Shown: one piece after another, positions 1 through 6,062 of the stretch | Layout of the letters: each line of letters opens with the position of its first letter | Numbering within the stretch: position 1 is the first letter of the stretch | Assembly (NCBI GenBank): GCA_031254675.1 | Contig: JAIRTV010000368.1 | Location: 1-6,062, forward strand | DNA from: Planctomycetaceae bacterium | Lineage (GTDB): Bacteria > Planctomycetota > Planctomycetia > Pirellulales > Thermoguttaceae | Length of the DNA stretch: 6,062 nucleotides | Reading direction: 5' to 3' | The notes under the pieces: model-generated | Database searches by the model: none | The model's input: only the letters and a program-made list of their open reading frames with translations | Told to the model about the DNA's origin: nothing | Position numbers and translations under genes: made by a program

Positions 1-1034
1 ATTTGACCGGCAGCGATAACGGAACAAATTCTATCTGGAATCTTTCCGCCGAAAGTGAAGCGGTTGTTCCCGATGTTTCGTCCTTCTTCCTAACCAATAT
101 TATCGGTTTCGATTTGCCACGAGCCCAGAACAACAACGGTCCTTGGGTCAGAGTGAAAGGCGGTTCTGTCAAAGATAACCAAGCCCAACTCAATGATACC
201 TCGTATCAGTTAATTCAAATCGGGTGGGATAAATCCTTCGACGCCGTTTACGGTGGAAATTGGTACGCCGGTATTTTCATGGAAGGCGATTGGATGTACG
301 GAAACGGTTTGTATTATCGTGACCGAAACACCGAAGGAGTCAATCCTTGGCTCGCCGGAACTCTCAAATCCTCGCACCGAGGTGCCGGAGCCGGACTTTA
401 TGTTTCAAGAGGTTTCAAAAATAATTGGTACATCGATCTACTCGGTCGCATCAATACCTTCGAATCACAAATCAATATGACCGGTCGCTTCAACGACCCC
501 GTCCATCCCGACACCGCTTCCTACAACGGTAAATGGACAGATTCCATCTTCGCCTTTGCCATCGAAGTCGGAAAATCATTCAACAGCAAAAATAAACGTT
601 GGACATTCGCACCCTACAACCGGTTACTGTATTACAGCACACCAAGCTCAAATTATCTCCTCCAAATCACCGGTGATGATCCACAAGCTCTCAGCGTCCG
701 AAGTCACGCCGCCGATACCTGGACAAACCAATTAGGAGGACGTTTATACTTCACGTCACAATTAAACGGAAAAGATTTCGGTAACATATTCATTGGCGGC
801 GATTACTATCAAGGACTTTCCGGAAAATTCGCCGTCGATGTCACCTCCATGGGTTCCACCAACTGGAAAGCCATGAACTTGTCCCGACAAAAGAATAACC
901 TCACCTACGGCGTCGGAACAATCGGTACCGCCATCTTTCCAACCGAAAGCATCACCATCAGCACTCAAGCCGATTTCACCTTCGGCGATGTCTCCGGTGC
1001 CGCCGTTACACTCAGCGGACGTTACTCCTACTAA
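1..1034 (+). CDS. Autotransporter outer-membrane beta-barrel domain protein, C-terminal part (5' end outside window)
   Basis: This is the C-terminal 344 codons or so of a surface protein, probably a type V (autotransporter) translocator that sits in the outer membrane and exports or anchors a passenger. The frame is open to the left edge; a TTG at base 3 is the only start-like codon there and is most likely an internal Leu, so the gene is 5'-truncated by the window. Counting from base 3, residues 1-45 look like passenger end and linker. The barrel begins near residue 47 (GPWVRVKGGS), the usual W-R-GG entry. It continues as alternating strands rich in Gly and aromatics, for example YAGIFMEGDW (88-97), GAGAGLYVS (127-135), NWYIDLLGR (141-149) and TNQLGGRLYF (241-250). 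It ends with VTLSGRYSY, a terminal aromatic as expected for recognition by the BAM complex. No signal peptide can be seen because the N-terminus is missing. The passenger's function is unknown. The barrel call is firm; the autotransporter subtype is inference. Confidence 0.85.
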   Translation, partial: LTGSDNGTNSIWNLSAESEAVVPDVSSFFLTNIIGFDLPRAQNNNGPWVRVKGGSVKDNQAQLNDTSYQLIQIGWDKSFDAVYGGNWYAGIFMEGDWMYGNGLYYRDRNTEGVNPWLAGTLKSSHRGAGAGLYVSRGFKNNWYIDLLGRINTFESQINMTGRFNDPVHPDTASYNGKWTDSIFAFAIEVGKSFNSKNKRWTFAPYNRLLYYSTPSSNYLLQITGDDPQALSVRSHAADTWTNQLGGRLYFTSQLNGKDFGNIFIGGDYYQGLSGKFAVDVTSMGSTNWKAMNLSRQKNNLTYGVGTIGTAIFPTESITISTQADFTFGDVSGAAVTLSGRYSY

Positions 1035-1073
1035 CCCAATAAATCAACACACATAAAACGTCCGTCAACACAA

Positions 1074-1123
1074 TTCGCAAGTGAAATATTAACAAAACCA
1101 AATGTTAATAATTCGCTTGCGAA
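1074..1123. terminator. Long stem-loop downstream of the autotransporter gene (terminator-like, no U-tract)
   Basis: Two 20-base arms, 1074-1093 (starting TTCGCAAG) and 1104-1123 (ending CTTGCGAA), are inverted copies: 18 Watson-Crick pairs, one G-U pair and one A-A mismatch around a 10-base loop. One more A-T pair can form inside the loop. It lies 40 bases after the autotransporter stop and about 100 bases before the sigma-factor start, so ending the upstream transcript is the simplest role. A proper run of U does not follow the stem on either strand, so it could instead stabilise the 3' end of the mRNA, be a factor-dependent terminator, or be a protein-binding operator. The inverted repeat itself is read directly from the bases; its role is inference. 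Confidence 0.55.
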
Positions 1124-1226
1124 ACTATTTCATCGATTATTTCACAAACTCTTAACGTAATAAAAATCAACAAAATCCGTTTTCGCTCAAAAATTACCAT
1201 TCACTACTCACTATCCCCAAAATAAC

Positions 1227-1865
1227 ATGTCCATCTCCGACAGCAATCTAAAACTACTTCTTGACGCCGTACAAAACCAAAATCAAGAAGCCTTCGAACA
1301 ATTTTGGCATCTGCATTTCGACCGACTCACCACATTAGCGCGACGGAAAATGTCGCAAGTCAACAAACGTGTTAGCGACGAAGAAGATATCGCCATCAGC
1401 GCCCTCAACAGCTTTTATAACGGTCTCGCCGAAAAACGCTTTCATTCCATTCAAGGGAATAACGAATTGTGGAAAATCCTCGCCACCATCGTTTGTCGAA
1501 AAATCTCAAAACAAAAAAGAGGTGAATTCACCCAAAAACGCGGCGGCGGACAAGTACGCGGCGAATCCTTTTTCAATGCCGGTCCCGCCACCGAACAAGT
1601 CAACGAACGCGCCGGCTTCGGCAATGTCGCCGGAACCACCACCACGCCCTATCTCGAAGTCGAATTCCTCGATACCTGCAAAAAATTGTACGAAATCCTC
1701 GACGATGAATCCATTCGCAATGTCGCCCGGCTCACAATGGAAGGTTATTCCATCGACGAAATCGCCGCCGAACTCGGTTGCGTCCGTCGAACCGTCGAAC
1801 GGAAATTAAAAATCATCCGCGAAAAATGGAAACAAGAAATCGAAAATAACGAATCATCAGACTAA
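1227..1865 (+). CDS. Planctomycete-type ECF RNA polymerase sigma factor (STK-linked group)
   Basis: This is a complete 212-residue cytoplasmic sigma factor that would direct RNA polymerase to a dedicated set of promoters. Region 2 spans about residues 20-95 and includes LTTLARRKM, the acidic DEED block (51-54), ALNSFYNGL and the helix ELWKILATIVCRKI (80-93). A basic Gly-rich linker follows (KRGGGQVRGES, 104-114), then a low-complexity stretch with four Thr (137-140). Region 4 covers about 148-201, with the helix-turn-helix YSIDEIAAELGCVRRTVERK (174-193). There is no region 3, as in ECF factors generally, and no fused C-terminal domain. The ATG at 1227 is the first in frame that keeps all of region 2, and no Shine-Dalgarno sequence precedes it. 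The kinase gene starts 157 bases downstream on the same strand, with no anti-sigma gene in view, so control by the kinase is the natural hypothesis. The family call is very secure; target promoters are unknown. Confidence 0.95.
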   Translation: MSISDSNLKLLLDAVQNQNQEAFEQFWHLHFDRLTTLARRKMSQVNKRVSDEEDIAISALNSFYNGLAEKRFHSIQGNNELWKILATIVCRKISKQKRGEFTQKRGGGQVRGESFFNAGPATEQVNERAGFGNVAGTTTTPYLEVEFLDTCKKLYEILDDESIRNVARLTMEGYSIDEIAAELGCVRRTVERKLKIIREKWKQEIENNESSD

Positions 1866-1876
1866 AAAAAGTAACA

Positions 1877-1894
1877 ATAAATTAATCAATTTAT
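1877..1894. repeat. Short AT-only inverted repeat just after the sigma-factor stop
   Basis: A perfect 7-bp inverted repeat (ATAAATT / AATTTAT) with a 4-base loop lies 11 bases past the sigma-factor stop codon. With only A-T pairs it would be a weak hairpin and could be chance in this AT-rich spacer. It is listed because two further inverted repeats follow in the same 157-base gap. Confidence 0.3.
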
Positions 1895-1910
1895 CTGAAC
1901 CCGAAAAATA

Positions 1911-1955
1911 CAGAATACCCGAAATTTTTTATCTTGTTCCCTTTCGCGTATTCTG
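1911..1955. promoter_or_regulatory. Intergenic stem-loop between sigma-factor and kinase genes
   Basis: Arms 1911-1924 (CAGAATACCCGAAA) and 1942-1955 (TTTCGCGTATTCTG) pair at 13 of 14 positions with one C-C mismatch and a 17-base, T-rich loop. The stem is followed by GCG and mixed sequence, not by a U-run, so it is a poor intrinsic terminator on the + strand. It could set the ratio of kinase to sigma factor by attenuation or mRNA processing, or act as an operator for the kinase gene. The pairing is visible in the bases; the function is inference. Confidence 0.5.
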
Positions 1956-1958
1956 CGT

Positions 1959-1974
1959 TCAATTCGTTAATTGA
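1959..1974. repeat. Short inverted repeat upstream of the kinase gene
   Basis: TCAATT and AATTGA pair perfectly over 6 bp around the tetraloop CGTT, four bases after the larger stem-loop at 1911-1955. It is small and AT-rich, so chance is possible. Its last bases overlap a TTGACA hexamer (1971-1976), which makes it a conceivable operator for a kinase-gene promoter, but no convincing -10 box is seen at normal spacing. Confidence 0.3.
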
Positions 1975-2022
1975 CAAAAAAATACTTTTCCTATTTCAAA
2001 AATTCGGTTTCGTTTCAAAAAA

Positions 2023-5000
2023 ATGGATAACACCGTTTCACTCAATCCCCACTCAAACCCTTCTCTCGACGAACAAATTGATTCTCTCGCGGATCAGTTC
2101 GAACATTCTTGGACGGCTCAATCAATTTATCATCTGGAAACAACGATCACGACCTTGCCGGAAAATATTCAGCAAACCGCCCTAAACGAATTATTGTTAA
2201 TGGAATTTGAATTACGCTTCAAAAACGGTTTGCCGGTACATCTCAAAAATTACAAAAAATTGTTTCCGCAATTCAGTACAGAAATCGAATCCCTCTACAA
2301 AAATATAATGGAATCACGCCAACTCGGCGAATATGAATTTTACGAATGTATCGGACAAGGCGGAATGGGAACCGTTTATCGCGCCCGACATCGCTTACTC
2401 GACCGTTTTGTCGCGATTAAATTGTTGCGAAATAATATTCTCGAATACGCCGGCGGAATCGAACGTGTTCTGCGCGAAATCCGCCTCTGCGGTCAATTGT
2501 TACATCCCAATATTATCAAAACAGAATATGCCGGAAAAGAAAATGACCGCTATTATCTGGTCATGGAACTTATCAACGGTAACGATATTCGGAAAATTAT
2601 CGAGCAGTACGGTGTTCTGCCCTTACCGGTTGTCTGCGAAATTATCCGCCAAGCCGCCTCCGGTCTGCAATACGCCTTCGAACGTAACATTATTCATCGC
2701 GACATCAAACCCGGAAATCTCATGATTTCACACGACGGTGTTGTCAAAATTCTCGATTTCGGTCTCGGAAAATTTATCGCCGTCAATCACCCCGAACTCG
2801 ATTATTCGTTGACCACCATGGGCTCCACCATGGGAAGCGTCGATTACATCGCTCCCGAACAATGGGAAGACGCCGCCTCCGCCAAAATTCAAGCCGATAT
2901 CTACAGCCTCGGTTGCCTGTTCTTTTTTCTCCTCAACAGCCACGCCCCCTACGAAAATCCACAACTCAATCGCGAACAACGAATGATCGCTCACATCAAA
3001 GGCGGAATCCCTCCCCTCTCCCCAAATAGCGATAATATACCACCGAAAATTGAAAATTGCTACAAAAAAATGATGGCAAAAAATCCAAAAGACCGCTTCG
3101 CCGAACCAGCAGAAATCATCGCCATTCTCGAACCATTTGCCACAAAAGATTTGTTACCAATACTGGCTTCGGTCGGCATCTCGCCCACAATTCCCGACAA
3201 CAGCACCACCCTCTCCATCCAATCATTTCCGTCCCGCCGATTATTCGGAACAGTTTTTCTCAAAAAATATTTACCACGAACCGTGTTGATGATTCTGGTC
3301 TGTTACGGAATCTATTTCGCCGGAACCATGAAATCGTCACGAAATAACGATACCAAAAAAATCGATACAAAAACTCTCAATATCGCACAACTCCATTCCG
3401 ATCCAACCACATTACCACCAATAACCCCGCCCATCTTTTCCCATCCCTCGCTTGCCGAAACGTTACAATTTATCGGCTATTCCGGTCGATGGTGGTTCGA
3501 AGAAATTCCCTGGTTTCTTCCCTTCGTCCGCGAAGCCGCCGCCATCTCCGCCGAACAAAATATCTTTTTTCTCAGAAACAAAAATATCAGTACCGAATTT
3601 ATCACTTCCTTCATCCCAAAACAAGAATCCGCAAAACAATTACTCGATTTTCTCGTAACAACAAGCGTTGACCAAACACAAAAATTAGCCGATTTCGAAT
3701 CTCTCGTCAACAATTATCTCACCGAAACAAATTCAGAAATAAATTCGGACACAAATTCAGACTCCACTCCATCCGCGTCCATTCTGCACACACAAGCCAT
3801 TTTACTTCATCATCTAACAATACAAAAAAATAATCCCGACATCGGATTGCAAGCACGAAAATTGTACGATAAAGCAATTGAATGTTACGACAATAACGCC
3901 ACAAAAACGTCCCGACTGTTGGGCAATCTTTGCCGTTTCGATGCCGCCCAATTAAATTGGTGGTTCGACGAAAACGCCGAATTTTTTTACCGATTGATCA
4001 ATACGATCAAAACAACCCAAGAAGACGATACCGCATTTCGTGCGGAATTGCTGGCGATTTCCGCTGAACGATTCATGGACGCCGGACAAATTCGTGACGA
4101 TTTTTTCACCGAAGCGTTCAACCTGATCGAAAACGCCACAAACAGTCCCATTCCTCATCCCATGTTGGAACGACTGCATACTCGTTACGCAATAGCATTG
4201 TCTCGGCAATGGCGACTCGCCGCCGCCGAACCTCATTGGAATAAAGTACAAGAATTAGCAATCGATACCGCCGTTCTTTCCGGTGTGAATCCTCAACTTG
4301 CCCGACTCAGCGAAGGAGCAGGACAAGCCCGTTTAAACCTCGCTATTTCCGCACGCTATTTCGGCGATCTGAATCAAGCCCGATTCCGTTGCCGCGATTT
4401 GATCGGGAATATTCAAGACGTGTTGGCGTATCACGACGTGTTGCCAGAACAAGAAAAACAACGTTTAACACAACAACTCACCGAAACAATGGAATGTCTC
4501 GCCGACTGTACATTATTCACTCCAACCCATTTCGGCAAACATCCGATTCCCAATTCACGTTTTTTCGTTACCGAATCAGAATCATGGTATTCACAAGCCC
4601 ACGAAATAACTTCCGATCCACAAACAAAATTCATTTTACGTTGCAAATTGGCGTTGCTGCGTTTGAATATCGGCAATCTCTCACCGGAAGAATATCAAAA
4701 AATTCATGACGAAATTCAAAACGATTATTCACAACTCGTTTCCGTTGCCCAAATTGATGACCGCACAACCGAGTATTATCAAACAGTTGACGCTCTTTTC
4801 GGTCACAGTAAATCCGAAAACGATTCGGACATAAACCGAATCAAAAATTTACTGGACAATAACCGCTTAAACAATAATATGGTTGACCGTTACGCCGGAG
4901 AACGTCTCGATTTACAACTTTTTTGTATTCGCTTGCTACTAAAAACCGAACAACAAAACGGCACAGAATTTCTTCAACAAGATGTCGAACGTTATCTCGA

Positions 5001-5490
5001 TCCAATTTTATTACAACATCTCGAATCGGCAACAAAAATGCGTCCATTTTTGTTGCCGTTTTACGATCTTGCTGTGAATTGCCGGAAAAACAACGATTTA
5101 CTTCAAACGGTATTAACAATTCGGGCGGCGCGGTGTCAACGTTATTCCGGTTTGTTACCGAAATCACTTTTGGTGTTTTATTTTCCAATCGGTTCCGAAA
5201 ACGGGTTCGCTATTTTTTTGTTACCCGGACAACAAGAAAATAAACGGTTCGATCTCGGTTTCAATCGCCAGCAAGTTCTTGCGGCGGTGGAAAATCGTCA
5301 GAGTTTAATGTTACCGGAAGAGTTGGTGTCCACCGTAAAACAACAATGGTCGCAATCAATTCCGGTTGACGTTTCGTGGGACGATTCAATGTGTTGGAAT
5401 TCTGCACAAATCAAAAACCGTTTGTCCAATACACAATGGGTTTTCGATACACAACTCCCCGCCACGCTCATCTGGGGAATTGTACGCTAA
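2023..5490 (+). CDS. Membrane-anchored Hanks-type Ser/Thr protein kinase with large C-terminal TPR-like sensor region
   Basis: This is a complete 1155-residue kinase that would phosphorylate Ser/Thr on cytoplasmic targets, with the adjacent ECF sigma factor the obvious candidate. Residues 1-98 are the lead-in seen before planctomycetal kinase domains. The kinase domain (about 101-370) has every catalytic element: GQGGMGTVY loop (111-119), Lys133 in VAIK, Glu152, HRDIKPGN (225-232), DFG (245-247), a Ser/Thr-rich activation loop, APE (277-279), Asp292 and Arg358. It should therefore be active. One hydrophobic segment (about 419-436, VLMILVCYGIYFAG) crosses the membrane, with RR and KK on its N-terminal side favouring a cytoplasmic kinase and an external C-terminus. 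The remaining 700 or so residues are helical; 715-746 and 765-795 resemble TPR units, but no named sensor domain was recognised. Residues 569-580 are a tandem tetrapeptide. The ATG at 2023 has no Shine-Dalgarno sequence. The kinase call is certain; ligand and substrates are unknown. Confidence 0.96.
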   Translation: MDNTVSLNPHSNPSLDEQIDSLADQFEHSWTAQSIYHLETTITTLPENIQQTALNELLLMEFELRFKNGLPVHLKNYKKLFPQFSTEIESLYKNIMESRQLGEYEFYECIGQGGMGTVYRARHRLLDRFVAIKLLRNNILEYAGGIERVLREIRLCGQLLHPNIIKTEYAGKENDRYYLVMELINGNDIRKIIEQYGVLPLPVVCEIIRQAASGLQYAFERNIIHRDIKPGNLMISHDGVVKILDFGLGKFIAVNHPELDYSLTTMGSTMGSVDYIAPEQWEDAASAKIQADIYSLGCLFFFLLNSHAPYENPQLNREQRMIAHIKGGIPPLSPNSDNIPPKIENCYKKMMAKNPKDRFAEPAEIIAILEPFATKDLLPILASVGISPTIPDNSTTLSIQSFPSRRLFGTVFLKKYLPRTVLMILVCYGIYFAGTMKSSRNNDTKKIDTKTLNIAQLHSDPTTLPPITPPIFSHPSLAETLQFIGYSGRWWFEEIPWFLPFVREAAAISAEQNIFFLRNKNISTEFITSFIPKQESAKQLLDFLVTTSVDQTQKLADFESLVNNYLTETNSEINSDTNSDSTPSASILHTQAILLHHLTIQKNNPDIGLQARKLYDKAIECYDNNATKTSRLLGNLCRFDAAQLNWWFDENAEFFYRLINTIKTTQEDDTAFRAELLAISAERFMDAGQIRDDFFTEAFNLIENATNSPIPHPMLERLHTRYAIALSRQWRLAAAEPHWNKVQELAIDTAVLSGVNPQLARLSEGAGQARLNLAISARYFGDLNQARFRCRDLIGNIQDVLAYHDVLPEQEKQRLTQQLTETMECLADCTLFTPTHFGKHPIPNSRFFVTESESWYSQAHEITSDPQTKFILRCKLALLRLNIGNLSPEEYQKIHDEIQNDYSQLVSVAQIDDRTTEYYQTVDALFGHSKSENDSDINRIKNLLDNNRLNNNMVDRYAGERLDLQLFCIRLLLKTEQQNGTEFLQQDVERYLDPILLQHLESATKMRPFLLPFYDLAVNCRKNNDLLQTVLTIRAARCQRYSGLLPKSLLVFYFPIGSENGFAIFLLPGQQENKRFDLGFNRQQVLAAVENRQSLMLPEELVSTVKQQWSQSIPVDVSWDDSMCWNSAQIKNRLSNTQWVFDTQLPATLIWGIVR
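3727..3762 (+). repeat. Three 12-bp tandem repeats inside the kinase gene
   Basis: Three consecutive 12-base units, each containing AAATTC followed by AG or GG, encode TNSE-INSD-TNSD (residues 569-580), followed by the low-complexity STPSAS. Because the unit is a multiple of three, gain or loss of copies would keep the frame. The stretch is probably a flexible, polar linker between two helical parts of the C-terminal region. Such short repeats can vary between strains, but no comparison is possible here. Confidence 0.7.
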
Positions 5491-5525
5491 TAATCCAAAA
5501 GCCTAATTAATACAATAAAATCTCT

Positions 5526-5546
5526 TAACTCTGTACGTATGAGTTA
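5526..5546 (-). terminator. Weak hairpin in the convergent gap, overlapping the minus-strand stop codon
   Basis: TAACTC and GAGTTA form a 6-bp stem with a 9-base loop in the 53-base gap between the converging kinase and oxidoreductase genes. Read on the minus strand it is followed within a few bases by ATTTTATTG, a modest U-rich tail, so it could end the minus-strand transcript. The stem is short and only one third G-C, so this is a tentative call. No better terminator for the kinase gene was found. Confidence 0.25.
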
Positions 5547-6062
5547 CGGTTCTGAGGTTTTACGTTCTAAAACTTGGCTGGCGTGCCGACTGAAATAGCC
5601 ACGCAAATCTTTTGAATAATCCTCCAAAATTTTTTGACCAAGACCATCAACATCGCCAAGACGATACAACGCACGAGCAAAACCAATTTCAATTAACGAA
5701 TCGCGTCGACTTTTTTCGGCAACGCCACCACGTGAATCGGCTTGATCCCATTTTCGTGCAGTATCAAGATCACGGTGAACATAACCGGTAACTCCCGATT
5801 TTTTCAGATGTTCCGCAATAACCGGCGCAACCGATTTATCGCCAATCCATTCCAACGCCAGATAGCAAGCCCGATGATGTGAAAAATCATCTTCGGCTTT
5901 GAGTTTTTTGAGTAATTCCGCAATTACTGTTGCGCCGCGTGGGTCTTTTGTTCGTCCGAGCATCATAATGTAACGATCAAGTTGACTGGATGCCCAACCG
6001 AATTGTCCCATAGCACGAAAATTCCAACCTTTATCCCAATTCTCAGCGGATTTCACCGCACC
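5544..6062 (-). CDS. C-terminal part of a probable FAD-dependent oxidoreductase with HEAT-like repeats (5' end outside window)
   Basis: The open frame enters from the right edge and ends at the TAA complementary to 5544-5546, giving about 172 residues. A GTG at 6056-6054 could be a start, but the frame stays open to the edge and the first residues (KSAENWDKGWNFR) read as mid-domain, so the gene is most likely truncated by the window. Two helical-pair repeats of HEAT type are visible, LGRTKDPRGATVIAELLKKL and LEWIGDKSVAPVIAEHLKK. These are followed by a charged segment and a closing block, FARALYRLGDVDGLGQKILE and DLRGYFSRHASQVL. This pattern matches, from memory, the C-terminal extension of planctomycetal FAD-dependent oxidoreductases, whose nucleotide-binding domain would lie outside the window. 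No FAD-binding motif can be seen, so the enzyme name rests on C-terminal resemblance only; the HEAT-like character is safer. It converges with the kinase gene and is not in its operon. Confidence 0.65.
   Translation of the reverse strand, partial: GAVKSAENWDKGWNFRAMGQFGWASSQLDRYIMMLGRTKDPRGATVIAELLKKLKAEDDFSHHRACYLALEWIGDKSVAPVIAEHLKKSGVTGYVHRDLDTARKWDQADSRGGVAEKSRRDSLIEIGFARALYRLGDVDGLGQKILEDYSKDLRGYFSRHASQVLERKTSEP

Noticed and set aside
3..5. TTG at base 3 as the start codon of the autotransporter-barrel gene
   Set aside because: The frame is open to the window edge, no signal peptide follows, and the protein begins mid-linker, so this is an internal codon of a truncated gene.
1199..1215. 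Imperfect tandem TCACTAC/TCACTAT just before the sigma-factor start
   Set aside because: Only two 7-base units with a mismatch and no further copies; too short to treat as an operator or repeat.
1971..1997. Possible sigma-70 promoter for the kinase gene: TTGACA at 1971-1976 with TATTTC at 1992-1997
   Set aside because: The spacer is only 15 bases and the -10 match is poor; in an AT-rich spacer this is not enough to call a promoter.
2813..2834. Repeated CCACCATGGG (2813-2822 and 2825-2834) in the kinase gene as a duplication in the activation loop
   Set aside because: The encoded TTMGSTMGS segment has the normal length and pattern of kinase activation loops ending in D-Y-x-APE, so it is ordinary family sequence rather than an insertion.
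2728..2994. Open frames on the opposite strand or in other frames within the kinase and sigma-factor genes (for example 2728-2994, 3952-4251 and 4841-5188 on the minus strand)
   Set aside because: They overlap well-supported coding sequence, have low-complexity or biased composition and show no family resemblance; they are shadows of the real genes.
1..6062. Mobile element, CRISPR array, tRNA or rRNA
   Set aside because: No transposase or integrase motifs, no regularly spaced repeats, and no tRNA- or rRNA-like stretches were seen; the window is nearly filled by four genes.

Overview
The window looks like a piece of a Planctomycetes chromosome from an AT-rich lineage. Three things point there. 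First, the sigma factor has the planctomycetal ECF layout, with a DEED block, a KRGGG-VRGES linker and an RTVERKL region 4. Second, it sits directly upstream of a large Hanks-type Ser/Thr kinase whose N-terminal lead-in (EFELRFKNGLPVHLKNY) is the form seen in planctomycetal kinases. Third, the minus-strand fragment at the right edge resembles the C-terminus of planctomycetal FAD-dependent oxidoreductases. An autotransporter barrel in a moderately AT-rich planctomycete would suit a Thermoguttaceae-like, possibly gut-associated lineage, but that is inference.

Layout. Bases 1-1034 (+) are the C-terminal end of an autotransporter, mostly its outer-membrane beta-barrel; the passenger lies off the left edge. 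Bases 1035-1226 are intergenic and carry a long stem-loop (1074-1123). Bases 1227-1865 (+) encode a complete 212-residue ECF sigma factor. Bases 1866-2022 are intergenic with three successive inverted repeats, the best at 1911-1955. Bases 2023-5490 (+) encode a complete 1155-residue membrane-anchored Ser/Thr kinase with a C-terminal region of about 700 residues past its single membrane segment. Bases 5491-5543 separate convergent genes. Bases 5544-6062 (-) are the C-terminal end of a probable FAD-dependent oxidoreductase with HEAT-like repeats, running off the right edge.

How the genes may work together. The sigma factor and kinase form the recurrent planctomycetal ECF-STK arrangement, in which the kinase is thought to take the place of an anti-sigma factor. 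The predicted topology puts the kinase domain in the cytoplasm and the long helical, partly TPR-like region outside the membrane as a candidate sensor. The sigma factor would be the output. Whether the surface autotransporter just upstream is one of its targets cannot be decided from this sequence. No mobile element, CRISPR array, tRNA or rRNA was seen. The least explained parts are the kinase C-terminal region and the structured intergenic spacers.
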